Part shown: positions 1-9,459 of the stretch, one piece after another
Numbering within the stretch: the first letter of the stretch is position 1
Layout of the letters: each line of letters starts with the position of its first letter
Assembly: GCF_000765475.1 (NCBI RefSeq)
Contig: NZ_JRHO01000010.1
Location: 124,001-188,000, forward strand
Source: Methanococcoides methylutens
Lineage (GTDB): Archaea > Halobacteriota > Methanosarcinia > Methanosarcinales > Methanosarcinaceae
Length of the DNA: 64,000 bases
Reading direction: 5' to 3'
The notes under the pieces: model-generated
The model's input: the letters and a program-made list of their open reading frames with translations, nothing else
Database searches by the model: none
Told to the model about the DNA's origin: nothing
Program-made: the position numbers and the translations under genes

Positions 1-362
1 AATATGCCTGCAGGGCAGGCACAAACACCAAATATTACTTTGGGGACGATGAAGCTGATTTGCATAAGTATGCATGGTATGGAGAAGATATTTATTCAGT
101 AGGGCATCTGAATCCCAATAGCTGGGGCCTTTATGATATGCATGGCAATGTCTATGAATTTGTTCAGGATGAATGGCATTCTGGCTATGAAGGTGCTCCG
201 AAGGTTGGAACTGCCTGGGATGAGGGTATTTCTGATATCCGAACCCTGAGAAGTGGCAGTGTGAATGCAGATCCAAGTACCTGTCGTTCTGCCAGTCGTA
301 CATCTATCGAGGCTGATATTAGTTTAAACAATGTAGGATTCCGCCTTGTAATGGATGTTTGA
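1..362 (+). CDS. Formylglycine-generating enzyme (SUMF1/FGE-sulfatase) family protein, C-terminal part
   Basis: The reading frame is open from base 3, so the gene is cut by the window edge. The visible part has the family's C-terminal signature: YACRAGT near the edge, YYFGDD, then [22 protein letters not shown] and a final NVGFRLV. These motifs define the C-type-lectin-like FGE/SUMF1 fold, whose members oxidise a sulfatase cysteine to formylglycine or act as related iron- or copper-dependent oxidases. No sulfatase is visible here, so the substrate cannot be assigned. The CRS segment lies where FGE enzymes carry a catalytic cysteine, but the N-terminal half is missing and activity cannot be judged. 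Confidence 0.85.
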   Translation, partial: YACRAGTNTKYYFGDDEADLHKYAWYGEDIYSVGHLNPNSWGLYDMHGNVYEFVQDEWHSGYEGAPKVGTAWDEGISDIRTLRSGSVNADPSTCRSASRTSIEADISLNNVGFRLVMDV

Positions 363-460
363 TGTTTATACAGTACATTTCAGATCAAATTATTGTATAA
401 TTTCTTTTTTTGTACATGAATTATTTATTTCATCACTGCCATTAATTATTTGGGGATAAT

Positions 461-853
461 ATGCAAGATGAACTTATCGCAGAAGCAACTGATAATAATT
501 GGGAACAAATAGTTGAAAAAGAACCATTGCCAGTAGTTGTAATGTTCTATCTTACTACATGTCCACACTGCAAGGCAATAGAACCTTATTTCCAGGAATA
601 TGCCAGTGAGTTCAGTAAATCCTGCAAATTTGTCAGGGTTGATGCAGAACAGAGTCCCTGGACTGCGGAAAGATATGGGGTAGAAGGGACGCCCACGTTC
701 GTATTTCTTTGTGGGGGCACTTTTTTACAGGGTCTTGCCGGAGTATCTCATCCTTCAGCACTTAAAAGCAATATAGAGGATTTCATTAAACATGGGGCCA
801 CATGTGCCTCTAACATCACTAAATTGAAGTACGATATCTCTTTATATGAATGA
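461..853 (+). CDS. Thioredoxin-like protein
   Basis: A 130-residue protein with a thioredoxin fold. The redox motif C34-P-H-C37 follows a hydrophobic strand (VVVMFY), and GVEGTPTFVF supplies the cis-proline loop. The CPHC motif is more oxidising, DsbA-like, than the usual CGPC. There is no signal peptide, so it should be cytoplasmic. The ATG follows GGGGATAAT. It stands alone in the forward direction after the FGE-like gene. A role in disulfide reduction or isomerisation is inferred from the fold; the partner is unknown. Confidence 0.85.
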   Translation: MQDELIAEATDNNWEQIVEKEPLPVVVMFYLTTCPHCKAIEPYFQEYASEFSKSCKFVRVDAEQSPWTAERYGVEGTPTFVFLCGGTFLQGLAGVSHPSALKSNIEDFIKHGATCASNITKLKYDISLYE

Positions 854-956
854 AGGTACGGAATTGCGATGGATGCTAGTAAATCGTTGTAATATTGCGA
901 TTGAATAAGAGATTTTAAAATATAATGGTTGGAACAAAACTGTTAAAAAGAATGCT

Positions 957-979
957 AAAGGGTCATTTGAAGACCCTTT
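957..979 (-). terminator. Hairpin terminator of the acyl-CoA synthetase operon
   Basis: AAAGGGTC and GACCCTTT form a perfect 8-bp stem just beyond the synthetase stop codon. On the minus strand the hairpin is followed by a T-rich run. It may also end the thioredoxin-like transcript. Confidence 0.6.
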
Positions 980-994
980 AATAGATGTCTGCGC

Positions 995-2638
995 TTACTT
1001 ATCCTTGTTTTCCAGTAGTTCCACTGCCATGTCCCGCAGCTTGAACTTCTGAACTTTACCGCTGGCTGTTAGTGGATACTCCTCAACTATGAAGATATGT
1101 TTTGGAACCTTGTAGCGTGCGATCTTTGTCAGGCTGTGATCCCGTATATCCTCGGGGGTAAGATTTGAATCATCGTTAAGGATCACGAATGCACCTACTA
1201 TCTCTCCGTATTTTTCATCAGGGATACCGACTACCTGTGCATCCTTAATACCATCAATTGTATAGAGGAATTCTTCGATCTCCCTTGGGTAGATATTCTC
1301 TCCACCGCGTATGATCATGTCCTTTATTCTTCCAGTAATGCGGTAGTAGCCGTCCTCGTCTACTGTTGCCAGGTCACCGCTGTGCAGCCAGCCGTCTTTA
1401 TCAATGGCTTTTTCGGTCATTTCAGGCATCTTATAGTAGCCTTTCATAACATTGTAGCCGCGGCAGCATATCTCGCCCTGTTCGTTAGGCTTGACGATCT
1501 CTCCGGTCTCAGGGTCCACTATCTTGACTTCAATGTATTCCATTGAAGTACCTACTGTACTCACACGACGGTCAATAGCATCATCGGTACTTGTCTGGGT
1601 GAACACAGGTGATGCTTCTGTCAGGCCGTAAGCGATGGTAATGTCCTTACAGTTCATGTCATCGATGACCTTCTTCATGGCCTCGATCGGACATGGGGAA
1701 CCTGCCATAATACCAGTCCTCAGGGAGGACATGTCGAACATGTCGAACATTGGGTGTGAGAACTCTGCGATGAACATTGTCGGGACGCCGTAGAGTGCAG
1801 TACATTTCTCTTTTTGTATCGCAGCCAGTACAAGAAGCGGATCGAACAGTTCTATCATTACAAGAGTTCCGCCATGTGTGAGGGTTGCGAGAACGCCGAG
1901 AACGATACCGAAACAGTGGAAAAGTGGTACCGGGAGGCAAAGCCTGTCCTCTTGTGTGAACTTCTGCCTTTCACCGATGTAGTATCCGTTGTTAAGGATA
2001 TTTTTGTGTGTGAGCATGACACCCTTGGGGAAACCGGTGGTTCCTGAAGTGTACTGCATGTTGATGACATCTTCACAATCAAGGGTAGTTTTGATGCGAT
2101 CCAGTTCGTCGCTGTCGGTGTGTTTTCCAAGAAGCAGCATTTCAGCGGTGTTGTACATACCCCTGTGTTTTTCCTGTCCTATGAAAATGACACTTTCAAG
2201 TTTTGGGTATTCCTCACTCTTGAGGTTTCCTCTCTTGCAGGTCTTCAGTTCAGGCACCAGTTCGTAGACGGTCTCAACGTAATCAACGTCCCTGAAATGG
2301 TCAACAATTGCAAGTGCCTTCATGTCAGAATGCTTCATTACATAGGCAAGTTCATGGCTTTTGTATGCCGTATTAACTGTTACAAGTACGGCTCCTATCT
2401 TTGCGGTTGCAAACATGAATGTAAGCCAGTCAGGCACATTACGTGCCCATATGCCGACATGGTCACCTTTTGTGATCCCTATGGACAAGAGTCCTTTTGC
2501 AAGGTCATCGACCCTTTCGTTGAATTCCTGGTATGAAAACCGGAGGTTTCGGTCAGGATAGACAATAAAGTCTCTGTCCGGGTCCTTTCTAACCTTTTCC
2601 TCAAAGAACTCACCAATAGTAGATTCAGTAAATAGCAT
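995..2638 (-). CDS. AMP-forming acyl-CoA synthetase
   Basis: A 547-residue member of the ANL adenylating superfamily, which activates a carboxylic acid to acyl-AMP and then acyl-CoA. Motifs in order: phosphate loop [11 protein letters not shown] (about residues 196-206), [26 protein letters not shown] with the hinge region, [11 protein letters not shown], and the C-terminal catalytic lysine in [10 protein letters not shown]. Full length for the medium/long-chain acyl-CoA synthetase group. It is the last gene of a minus-strand operon with an XRE-cupin regulator and a hotdog thioesterase. Archaea have no fatty-acid-based lipids, so the acid is unknown; short, branched or aromatic acids are possible. 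Confidence 0.9.
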   Translation of the reverse strand: MLFTESTIGEFFEEKVRKDPDRDFIVYPDRNLRFSYQEFNERVDDLAKGLLSIGITKGDHVGIWARNVPDWLTFMFATAKIGAVLVTVNTAYKSHELAYVMKHSDMKALAIVDHFRDVDYVETVYELVPELKTCKRGNLKSEEYPKLESVIFIGQEKHRGMYNTAEMLLLGKHTDSDELDRIKTTLDCEDVINMQYTSGTTGFPKGVMLTHKNILNNGYYIGERQKFTQEDRLCLPVPLFHCFGIVLGVLATLTHGGTLVMIELFDPLLVLAAIQKEKCTALYGVPTMFIAEFSHPMFDMFDMSSLRTGIMAGSPCPIEAMKKVIDDMNCKDITIAYGLTEASPVFTQTSTDDAIDRRVSTVGTSMEYIEVKIVDPETGEIVKPNEQGEICCRGYNVMKGYYKMPEMTEKAIDKDGWLHSGDLATVDEDGYYRITGRIKDMIIRGGENIYPREIEEFLYTIDGIKDAQVVGIPDEKYGEIVGAFVILNDDSNLTPEDIRDHSLTKIARYKVPKHIFIVEEYPLTASGKVQKFKLRDMAVELLENKDK

Positions 2639-2674
2639 AATATCAGATCCTCTATGTTCTGTTATTTGTTCTTC

Positions 2675-3076
2675 TCAATCTGCGACGAGGTGTTCACTTA
2701 ATGATCCTCTGATGTCGTCTGGTAAAGGAACTGACTTTTTGTTGATGAAATCATAATGTACTATAACGGCAGTTCCCCTGGTCTTTAGCTCTCCTTTCTG
2801 CCAGGCCTCATGTAGCAATGTGAAAGAACTGTTGCCTATTCTCTGGACATATGTCCTTATTTCAACATCTCCGTCAAAGAACATCTCTCCAAGGAAGTCA
2901 AAGTCTATCCTTGCCATAATAAGGTTCCACTTTTCATGGTTCAGGTCAAGGTTTGGGCTGAACATCCTGAATAAGGGATTTCTTGCCAGTTCGAACCATT
3001 CCGGAAGTACGGTGTTATTTACGTGGCCAAGGCCATCGATATCGCCAAATCGCGGTGTCACAGTTGTAACGAACAT
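2675..3076 (-). CDS. Hotdog-fold acyl-CoA thioesterase (4HBT family)
   Basis: A 133-residue protein of the 4-hydroxybenzoyl-CoA thioesterase family. The N-terminal PRFGDIDGLGHVNN motif carries the catalytic acidic residue and the helix cap, followed by the FELAR region and hydrophobic strands typical of a hotdog. The start follows AAGGGATGAAAA as ribosome binding site. It lies 36 bases upstream of the acyl-CoA synthetase and 10 bases after the regulator gene. A hydrolase and a ligase for acyl-CoA in one operon suggest control of an acyl-CoA pool. The specific substrate is unknown. Confidence 0.85.
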   Translation of the reverse strand: MFVTTVTPRFGDIDGLGHVNNTVLPEWFELARNPLFRMFSPNLDLNHEKWNLIMARIDFDFLGEMFFDGDVEIRTYVQRIGNSSFTLLHEAWQKGELKTRGTAVIVHYDFINKKSVPLPDDIRGSLSEHLVAD

Positions 3077-3086
3077 TTTTCATCCC

Positions 3087-3665
3087 TTAGATTGGTGTGT
3101 AAACTACTGCCAGTATCCTTGCTTCACTTTCTGTTGCATGTAGGTCATGTGGCACAACGGAGTCATAATAGATGCTGTCACCTGCGGACAGTTCGTAGTT
3201 TTCCTTTCCATATGTCACTTCGATGCTTCCGCTGAGTACGTAGATGAACTCCTCTCCCTCATGGGATGACAGTTCGTGCTCCTCTGCGGTTTTGAAGGGG
3301 TGGACATCAATGATGAATGGCTCCATGTTCCTGTCCTGCTTGTCTGCCGCAAGGGAATGGAAATCCAGTGCGCTTTCTTCTGATCTTTTGGATTTTCCGG
3401 AAAAGCGAACTACGTTAGATGAAGCTCCATTTCTTACTACGACAGGACCTGTCTGTGGCATATCATCAAGGAATGTGCCCAGGCGTACTCCCAGTGCACG
3501 TGCGATCTTCAAAAGAGGCGTCAATGATGGAATCAACTCACCTGCTTCAAGCTTCTTTATAAGTTCCACACTGCTCTGACTTTCTTTGGCCAGCTCTTCC
3601 ACGGTCATCTCATGATTCTCACGGAACTGGCGTATCTTCTCTCCGACGCTGTTTTTTTCTGTCAA
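3087..3665 (-). CDS. XRE-family regulator with C-terminal cupin domain
   Basis: The chosen TTG start (3665) sits 5 bases after GAGGTGA; an in-frame ATG further upstream (3713) lacks such a site. The 192-residue product has an XRE helix-turn-helix at about residues 8-65 ([20 protein letters not shown], then LIKKLEAGE) and a cupin barrel at about 120-190 ([31 protein letters not shown]). HTH-cupin proteins usually sense a small ligand. As first gene of the operon it probably controls its own transcription with the thioesterase and acyl-CoA synthetase. A TATTTAAG box lies near 3727-3736. Confidence 0.88.
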   Translation of the reverse strand: MTEKNSVGEKIRQFRENHEMTVEELAKESQSSVELIKKLEAGELIPSLTPLLKIARALGVRLGTFLDDMPQTGPVVVRNGASSNVVRFSGKSKRSEESALDFHSLAADKQDRNMEPFIIDVHPFKTAEEHELSSHEGEEFIYVLSGSIEVTYGKENYELSAGDSIYYDSVVPHDLHATESEARILAVVYTPI

Positions 3666-3790
3666 TGTATTCACCTCTTTTGCGCAGATCAACGCAAATA
3701 AATGGTATTTCAAATTAGAATCGTAACTTAAATAGGTATCTGTTATGGTTTACAGGCAACGTTTATAATATATTGAACACCAAATATCAT

Positions 3791-3802
3791 TGTGAATTCA
3801 CA
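3791..3802. promoter_or_regulatory. TGTGAATTCACA palindrome at a start codon
   Basis: A perfect 12-base palindrome ending on the A of the lipoprotein ATG. A TATA box (TTTATAATA, 3762-3770) predicts transcription to begin around 3791-3793, so the palindrome would cover the start of both transcription and translation. Its role as an operator is inferred. Confidence 0.4.
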
Positions 3803-4251
3803 TGAAAAGTAAAATGCTTATATTGATATTGGTGCTATCCTCTTTTTTGATGGTAGGATGTATCGGGGACAATGGGGATGAAGTTCCTGTCGATAATGAA
3901 ACTCCTGTAGATGTTCCTGTTGATGAGAACATCTCAGAGGATGGTGATGTTCCTGTTGATGAGAACGGAGATATCATAGAGCCTCAGACTTACATAATAA
4001 GGCTTGGAAGGTTGGACCGGTATACTGCCATTCCAAATAATCTTGAGGTCAACAGGGGCGATACTGTTCTCTGGAGAAACGAGATGAAGGAAAGGAAGCT
4101 AATATTCCCAATTATTAGTGAAGATGGCCTCTGGGAAGAGCAGAGGATTGCTCCCGGAATGCAATTCAACTACACCTTTACAGAGTCAGGAACCTATGAT
4201 TTTACAGTTCCTCCATGGAACGCTATGAACCATACCGTTATTGTTAAATGA
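3802..4251 (+). CDS. Cupredoxin-like lipoprotein
   Basis: A 149-residue exported protein. The N-terminus is a lipoprotein signal (hydrophobic segment ending LMVGC), so it should be tethered outside the cell membrane. An acidic Pro/Val linker with repeated PVD(E/N) elements follows (residues about 25-60). The rest resembles a plastocyanin-like beta barrel: NNLEVNRGDTVLWRNEM, then TFTESGTYDFTVPPWNAMNHTVIVK. The final His is present but no Cys ligand is seen after the signal cleft, so copper binding is doubtful. The expected leader is only about ten bases, with a palindrome over the start. Confidence 0.75.
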   Translation: MKSKMLILILVLSSFLMVGCIGDNGDEVPVDNETPVDVPVDENISEDGDVPVDENGDIIEPQTYIIRLGRLDRYTAIPNNLEVNRGDTVLWRNEMKERKLIFPIISEDGLWEEQRIAPGMQFNYTFTESGTYDFTVPPWNAMNHTVIVK

Positions 4252-4274
4252 TGGCGGACTGTACATCGTGAAAT

Positions 4275-5441
4275 ATGCAGATGAAGAGCACAAAGGTAAC
4301 CGAAGGTAATACTACGGTCCTTGTACCGGTACCTCCTGAAGGCGTTCCATTCCCGCCATCAGAAGCACCGGTATTCTACAATCCTCATATGGAACTGAAC
4401 CGCGATATCTCCGTCGCAGCTACTTTAGCATATGCAAGGAGACTGTCATCCCAGAAGGAGATCGATATCTCGGATATACGGTATGTTGATACAATGTCCG
4501 CATCAGGTATCCGGGGACTTAGGATCGCCAACGAGGTTGGCGTTTCAACAACATTGAATGATTGGAGCGATGAGGCTTTTGAACTTATTCTTGAGAATAT
4601 TGAATTGACCGGTCTATCGGAAACCGCGGAAGCCACATGCAAGAACGCAAACGTTCTGATGCATGAGAGGCGTTTTAATATTGTGGACCTTGATCCTTTT
4701 GGAAGTCCTGCACCTTATCTGGATGCTGCGACAAGGTCAGTTGTTCACCTTCTTGAGGTCACTGCAACTGATACTGCTCCACTTTGCGGTGCACATTTTA
4801 ATTCGGGGATGCGAAAATATACTGCTGTGCCTTTGAACAATGAGTTCCATAGCGAGATGGGCGTGCGTATCCTTCTTGGTAAAGTTGCAAGGGAGCTTGC
4901 AAAGCATGACAAAGGCATGACTCCACTGCTTTCACATGCTACAAGACACTATGTTCGTGCCTATCTTCAGGTTAAAAAAGGTGCTAAACAGGCCGATAGG
5001 TCCCTCAGGGAACTTGGATTCCTGATCCATTGTGAGAAATGCGGTCAAAGGAGATTTTTCCATGGTCTGGCTGTTGCTATCGATGATACATGTCCTTCAT
5101 GTGAAAACAAAATGCAGATCGCGGGTCCTCTGTGGTTGGGACAACTGCATGAAAAGGAGTTCTGTGATGAGGTTCTGGCAGAGATGGAATCTCTGGATCT
5201 TGGTAAGAAAGAGCAGGCAAAGAAGATCATTATTGCCTGTAGGGATGAATTTAACATGCCTTTCTTCTATGATCAGCATCTGATATGCAAAAGGATCGGT
5301 ATTTCGGCACCTGCGATGGAAGGCTTCATTGAAGCGCTCAGGTCAACTGGCGCGAGTGTTTCAAGAACACATTTTAGTGGCACCTCTTTTAAGACCGATG
5401 CAGAGCTTGATAGCATAAATGAGGTCCTTAGATCAATGTAA
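4275..5441 (+). CDS. trm1: tRNA (guanine26-N2)-dimethyltransferase
   Basis: A 388-residue Trm1, which uses S-adenosylmethionine to make N2,N2-dimethylguanosine at tRNA position 26. Visible motifs: N-terminal [19 protein letters not shown]-binding [17 protein letters not shown], catalytic [15 protein letters not shown], and [16 protein letters not shown] zinc site is formed by CEKCGQ and CPSC at about residues 254-276. Length matches archaeal Trm1. It starts 23 bases after the lipoprotein gene, but the functions appear unrelated. Its stop codon lies inside a perfect inverted repeat. Confidence 0.95.
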   Translation: MQMKSTKVTEGNTTVLVPVPPEGVPFPPSEAPVFYNPHMELNRDISVAATLAYARRLSSQKEIDISDIRYVDTMSASGIRGLRIANEVGVSTTLNDWSDEAFELILENIELTGLSETAEATCKNANVLMHERRFNIVDLDPFGSPAPYLDAATRSVVHLLEVTATDTAPLCGAHFNSGMRKYTAVPLNNEFHSEMGVRILLGKVARELAKHDKGMTPLLSHATRHYVRAYLQVKKGAKQADRSLRELGFLIHCEKCGQRRFFHGLAVAIDDTCPSCENKMQIAGPLWLGQLHEKEFCDEVLAEMESLDLGKKEQAKKIIIACRDEFNMPFFYDQHLICKRIGISAPAMEGFIEALRSTGASVSRTHFSGTSFKTDAELDSINEVLRSM

Positions 5442-5456
5442 TCCAATAGGATTACA
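5437..5456. terminator. Perfect inverted repeat over the trm1 stop codon
   Basis: TGTAATCC and GGATTACA form an 8-bp stem around AATA. The TAA of trm1 is inside the left arm. A terminator is likeliest, although there is no long T-run and the arms also resemble an operator. Confidence 0.5.
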
Positions 5457-5575
5457 CTATCATATATTCTCATATACGATCGATGTACTATAGAAAGTAA
5501 TATATATCAAATTAGATAATGATTGTTTAATTCGAGAAATATTGAATTATTTATATATATTCAGAGGAGATTAGA

Positions 5576-6154
5576 TTGGCAAAGGAAAATCCGGAATATC
5601 TGTTCTTGCAGGAGAAGCCAACACTTGCTTTATTGGCTATTTGGTTCTATGGAAGAACATATGCCTCTGTTATTACAAAAGAGATCAATTCCACATTCGC
5701 ACACACAACAAAGATACTGTCAAGAATGGAAGAGGATGGTCTTGTAGTATTTTCTGTTGAAGGGCGCATCAAGTATGTTGAGTTGACCGAAAAAGGTCAC
5801 AATGTTGTTTCTCTCCTCAAGGAACTTGTTGTTTCTCTGGGTGGAGAGCTTCCGGATGAATATGATCTTGAGGGCAGGCATGAAGTTAGTGAAGCTGAGC
5901 TTGATCCTACTTCTGCTGAGATCCTGGATCGGATCAAAAAATTGCGTATCAAGGTTGAGAACATTTACAAGGAACTTGTGGATTCTGATGCTGATGTCGA
6001 GACTTCTAAAAGAAAACTTGGGCCATTTAGCCGTGAACTGGCGATGATAAGTGATGTGATCGATTCTTCTGAAACACCCGTTAATGACGAGGTTATCAGT
6101 GCTTTTGATGCTACAAGGGAAGTATTCCTATCCCTTCTGAACAAAAACGGTTAA
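5576..6154 (+). CDS. Winged-helix (MarR-like) regulator
   Basis: A 192-residue cytoplasmic protein starting at TTG behind AGAGGAG (spacing about 7). The first 90 residues form a winged helix: LALLAIWFYGRTYASVITKE, the recognition segment STFAHTTKILSRMEEDGLV and the wing VEGRIKYVELTEKG. The rest is helical and charged, with a probable coiled coil (EILDRIKKLRIKVENIYKEL) for dimerisation. A TATA element near 5497-5508 gives a leader of roughly 45 bases. The target is unknown; the next gene (DUF2110) starts only 24 bases later and may be co-transcribed. Confidence 0.75.
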   Translation: MAKENPEYLFLQEKPTLALLAIWFYGRTYASVITKEINSTFAHTTKILSRMEEDGLVVFSVEGRIKYVELTEKGHNVVSLLKELVVSLGGELPDEYDLEGRHEVSEAELDPTSAEILDRIKKLRIKVENIYKELVDSDADVETSKRKLGPFSRELAMISDVIDSSETPVNDEVISAFDATREVFLSLLNKNG

Positions 6155-6178
6155 ATGCTTGCTGTTCAATGAGTAGCC

Positions 6179-6868
6179 ATGGAAACAGCAATCTTAACTA
6201 TCAAAATATACGCTAATTTAGAACGTGCATTAAGCTCCGCGGCGTTCATGCTGGAAAACGAGCTTAAGGATATTGATGCCACTGTCGAAGTTTCCGTAAA
6301 TTCAGAAGGCTGGCTTCAGGCAAATGTTTCAGGTGAGGATGAAGTATTTGCGGCCAATTTCCTGATCGATAAATACGGAACTCCTGTTGTCAAAGTGGAA
6401 AATACTGTTGCCTACAAAGGCTCTATTTCTTCAATTGATGATGATGGAATAACTGTTGATATCGGTACTACTGTAAAGCTTCTGCCGGAGGCTCTAAAAG
6501 CTCTTGGTGTGGGTACAGTTTCACAGATCGCATCCCGCTTTGGCTTGATCCCGCATCTTCCTGTTTCTGTCAGGATCGAAGGGCAGGATGGTATTATCAC
6601 AGGTCGTTTTACTAAAGACCAGCTCGATCTTTTCTGGGGTTGGAAAAAAGCTGCAACAGACAGGTTGATCGTGAATTCTGTGACACGATCTGAACTAAAA
6701 AGTGCCATCAAGAAGAAGGGTCATGGTAGGGATATCTATGGCATCGAAAGGATCGGTCTGCTGGAAAGTATAGTTGTCTGCCGTGAGAAAACCGATGGTC
6801 CGGGAATTGTGGCTGAAATAGGTCCTCTTTTAAATGCAGAGATTGGTGTAGTAAGAGGTACTCGTTGA
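6179..6868 (+). CDS. DUF2110 family archaeal protein
   Basis: A 229-residue protein of a family seen mainly in euryarchaea and not functionally characterised. The N-terminal third is an alpha/beta segment (TAILTIKIYANLERAL, then FLIDKYGTP). The middle (VEDTV-like strand, DDGITVDIGTTVKLLPEALK) and the region VRIEGQDGIITGRFT suggest RNA-binding-like beta barrels, which is only an impression. The C-terminal part has VTRSELKSAIKKKGHGRD. No catalytic motif is recognised. It follows the MarR-like gene closely and runs towards the V4R regulator on the other strand. Confidence 0.8.
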   Translation: METAILTIKIYANLERALSSAAFMLENELKDIDATVEVSVNSEGWLQANVSGEDEVFAANFLIDKYGTPVVKVENTVAYKGSISSIDDDGITVDIGTTVKLLPEALKALGVGTVSQIASRFGLIPHLPVSVRIEGQDGIITGRFTKDQLDLFWGWKKAATDRLIVNSVTRSELKSAIKKKGHGRDIYGIERIGLLESIVVCREKTDGPGIVAEIGPLLNAEIGVVRGTR

Positions 6869-6870
6869 GT

Positions 6871-7605
6871 TTATTGCATTACGAAAAGGCAGTGGTCATC
6901 GCCATTGCCATGACATTCTATCTCCACAAGATTACACTGCATGTTAAGTTTCTGGTATATTATTCCCTGGAGAAGTCCTTCACTAAAAGAGCAGAGTTTT
7001 TGTCCGATGTCAGGTGCGCCTTTGCACACAAAGCAATCATCGATCTGTATTGCAAGGGGGTCATAGGATGGGACAGAAAGGTATCCAAGCTTGTGTGTCT
7101 CCCAATAATCTGCGACTTCTTCAAAAAGCCCCTCAAGATGTGTGCATGTAAAATTTTCAGCGACCCGTATGCCGACATCCTGTCCGATGGTTTCCATTAT
7201 TGGCCTGTGGTTAATGCCCTGGGCCTCAAAGCCGCTTTGAACTGCATGAAGAATAGATGTTAAAAGTTCTCTTTCACTATCAAAAGTGGTAGTAAATTTT
7301 TTCAGTGCCGCATGGTAGTGTTCCACGATTGGTTTTTGTGAACATGCTGCATACTGGGAACACATCACATAGGTCTTCTTGCGTTTGTCCTTTGGATCGA
7401 TCCTTTCTTCAAGAAGGTTATTTTGCTTAAGGTCACTCAGGTGCACGGAGATCGTGGATTTTGCTTTTCCTGTATACTTAACGATCTCATCGAACGATCT
7501 TGAACTATCTTTCAACAGCTCCATTATCTGGAGCTTTACCGGACCCTCAATGGCAATAATGCCATCCCTGTTTGAAAATAGTGCAGTGTGACCTTCGCCT
7601 TTCAT
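6871..7605 (-). CDS. ArsR-type regulator with C-terminal V4R domain
   Basis: The start at 7605 (MKGEGHTALF) is preferred because a TATA box centred 26 bases upstream predicts a leaderless transcript beginning there. The 244-residue product has a winged helix (EGPVKLQIMELLKDSSRSF, YTGKAKSTISVHLSDLKQNN) and a C-terminal V4R (4-vinyl reductase-like) domain with conserved Cys and His (CTHLEGLFEEVADYWETH, CFVCKGAPDIG, ECHGNGDDHCLF). HTH-V4R proteins in methanogens include regulators of corrinoid methyltransferase genes, so a role in methyl-substrate gene control is plausible. Its targets are not visible. Confidence 0.85.
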   Translation of the reverse strand: MKGEGHTALFSNRDGIIAIEGPVKLQIMELLKDSSRSFDEIVKYTGKAKSTISVHLSDLKQNNLLEERIDPKDKRKKTYVMCSQYAACSQKPIVEHYHAALKKFTTTFDSERELLTSILHAVQSGFEAQGINHRPIMETIGQDVGIRVAENFTCTHLEGLFEEVADYWETHKLGYLSVPSYDPLAIQIDDCFVCKGAPDIGQKLCSFSEGLLQGIIYQKLNMQCNLVEIECHGNGDDHCLFVMQ

Positions 7606-7626
7606 ATTTAGTAATTGCTCAATGGA

Positions 7627-7635
7627 TATATAAAA
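7627..7635 (-). promoter_or_regulatory. TATA box of the V4R regulator
   Basis: TTTTATATA on the minus strand, centred 26 bases from the ATG at 7605. This is standard archaeal TATA-to-start spacing and supports leaderless transcription. Confidence 0.6.
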
Positions 7636-7753
7636 GTTCGGTAGTATCCGAATGAACCTCTGTTTCTCTCCATATTCTGCCTGTTCCAGGCACACATATC
7701 CACCTGTCTGACCGTTAGTTTATTTTCCTCCTACGATAGATTCAGGCAGGTCT

Positions 7754-8812
7754 ATGAAAGCAGTAATAGTTCGTGTCAGGGATGTGGAAAAAGTAAAGAA
7801 TGAACTTATTTCCATAGGTGTTTTGGATAGAGATAGAAAGATAAGGATAGTTGAACATCCGGATGGCAAATTTGCTGAGATCCCGGTAATTTCTGGTATG
7901 GACCTATCTGATGTTGATGGATCATGTATTAATGGATCAAATATTAGTGGATTTGATATTGTTGAGCAGGATGAGCCAGATTTCTACCGTTCTACTATGT
8001 CCTTAAAAGAGCATCTAAGTGGAACAGTCCCTGAAGAACTGATCGAACGTATTCCATCAGGGTGGCAGGTACTCGGTGATATTGTGATCGTGAGCATTCC
8101 TGAGGAGTTGCAAAGCTACAGGAAGGACATCGCAAGTAAGCTCCTTGAGATCAATCCAAGGTGCATGTGCGTATTGCAGGACTTTGGTATCAAAGGCACT
8201 TTCAGGGAACCTGAGCGTGAGATCATCATCGGAGAAGGTACAGAGACCATCCAGAAGGAGCATGGATGTTCTTTCAAGCTGGATGCTACGAAGATCATGT
8301 ACTCAAAAGGCAATCTTGCTGAAAGAAAGCGCATGAGCAAGCTCGGAAAAGATGAGGTAGTAGTGGACATGTTTGCGGGTATCGGTTACTTCTCGATCCC
8401 TCTTGCAGTCCATGGTAAGCCCAAAAAGGTCTATTCCATAGAGCTGAATCCGGTATCCTACAATTACCTGCTTGAGAATATACGGCTTAACCACCTTGAA
8501 GGGATCGTTCATGCAATTAATGGTGATTGTGGTGAGGTCACACCACAGGGAGTTGCTGACAGGGTGATCATGGGTTATGTGGGGATCACTCATCACTATC
8601 TGGACAAGGGCATAGGAGCAATCCGAAAGGAAGGTGGTATGCTCCATTATCATGAAACCACTCCAGAGGTCCTTATATTTGAGCGTCCAATTCAGAGGAT
8701 TAAAGATGCTGCTTCTGCTCTTGGCAGGGATGTCGAGATACGCGGATGTCACCGTATCAAGAAGTATTCTCCTGGCGTCTGGCATGTTGTAGTGGACGCT
8801 TTCATTAAGTGA
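7754..8812 (+). CDS. taw2: Wybutosine aminocarboxypropyltransferase Taw2/Tyw2-like (Trm5 superfamily)
   Basis: A 352-residue class I methyltransferase-fold enzyme. Residues about 1-110 are a Trm5/Tyw2-type N-terminal region; the SAM-binding core begins at VVVDMFAGIGYFSIPLA and continues with the acidic SIELNP loop. Where Trm5 has an NPP-type motif this protein has ADRVIMGYVGITH, followed by HYHETTPE and a C-terminal KKYSPGVWHVVVD, as in archaeal Taw2. Taw2 moves the 3-amino-3-carboxypropyl group of SAM onto 4-demethylwyosine at position 37 of tRNA-Phe. Trm5 (m1G37 methylase) is the alternative, less favoured by these motifs. Confidence 0.8.
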   Translation: MKAVIVRVRDVEKVKNELISIGVLDRDRKIRIVEHPDGKFAEIPVISGMDLSDVDGSCINGSNISGFDIVEQDEPDFYRSTMSLKEHLSGTVPEELIERIPSGWQVLGDIVIVSIPEELQSYRKDIASKLLEINPRCMCVLQDFGIKGTFREPEREIIIGEGTETIQKEHGCSFKLDATKIMYSKGNLAERKRMSKLGKDEVVVDMFAGIGYFSIPLAVHGKPKKVYSIELNPVSYNYLLENIRLNHLEGIVHAINGDCGEVTPQGVADRVIMGYVGITHHYLDKGIGAIRKEGGMLHYHETTPEVLIFERPIQRIKDAASALGRDVEIRGCHRIKKYSPGVWHVVVDAFIK

Positions 8813-8907
8813 TAGCACAGCTATTATTAATACCGTTCCAACCGATGGTGGGGAATCGAGAATAAAGAATTGTAAGGGCAAAGAAAAGAAATGTGAAAAA
8901 AAGTATA

Positions 8908-8932
8908 AGGTGTGTCCTTAGTTCACACCTTG
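8908..8932 (-). terminator. Hairpin after the DUF2124 gene
   Basis: AAGGTGTG and CACACCTT form a perfect 8-bp stem that overlaps the last codons of the DUF2124 gene. On the minus strand a run of seven T bases follows shortly. An intrinsic-type terminator for the mch-DUF2124 transcript. Confidence 0.65.
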
Positions 8933-9396
8933 ATTGTACTTATGGATATATCGGAATCAATGACATAGTCAAAGTCTATTGGTCCGATCCAGCACTGGGT
9001 CTCGAACATTGACTGGAAGCATACTCCTATAATTGTTGTATCCTCAGCATTCTCAAGGACACTTTCAAGCGTATCTCTCATGTCATCTACGTCGATCTTC
9101 ATCTTTGGCATTGCCAGTCCGCCCAGAAGGACGACGGTGTCTGCGTGATGGTCGATCTCATCGCCGATCTGCATGCCGCTTGGTGTGGATACGATTGCCT
9201 TTGCTTCGTGATGTCTGATGTCCGGGATGAATCCGACCTCGATAGGCGTATCCCGCAGGACGTATGCCATCAGTTCTGCAAAAGGGGTACAAAATCCGGC
9301 TGTTCCGATGAACATGATCTTCTTTGAATCTTTTACAATACCTCTGAAGGATGTAAGCAGACCGCCAATTCCACTGGCATTATTAATTACTTCCAT
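8923..9396 (-). CDS. DUF2124 family protein
   Basis: A 157-residue protein of a family found in methanogens and related archaea, with no established function. It shows a Rossmann-like pattern: strand IMFIGTAGFCTPFAELMAYV, then DTPIEVGFIPDIRHHEA, VVLLGGLAMPKM and IGVCFQSMFETQCW. The repeated Cys/His positions (CTPF, RHH, CFQS, QCW) might bind a metal or cofactor. It lies 63 bases downstream of mch on the same strand, with a strong terminator between, and starts after GGAGCAATC. Association with mch suggests a link to C1 metabolism, but that is inference. Confidence 0.75.
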   Translation of the reverse strand: MEVINNASGIGGLLTSFRGIVKDSKKIMFIGTAGFCTPFAELMAYVLRDTPIEVGFIPDIRHHEAKAIVSTPSGMQIGDEIDHHADTVVLLGGLAMPKMKIDVDDMRDTLESVLENAEDTTIIGVCFQSMFETQCWIGPIDFDYVIDSDISISTIKV

Positions 9397-9421
9397 GATT
9401 GCTCCGTTAAAAAAAGAGGTA

Positions 9422-9442
9422 ATACAGCCGGATCGGCTGTAT
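9422..9442 (-). terminator. Strong hairpin terminator after mch
   Basis: ATACAGCCG and CGGCTGTAT form a perfect 9-bp stem with a 3-base loop. On the minus strand it is followed within a few bases by a T-run (CTCTTTTTTT). It separates mch from the DUF2124 gene and probably lowers expression of the latter. Confidence 0.75.
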
Positions 9443-9459
9443 GTTCAAGTTAATTAGAT

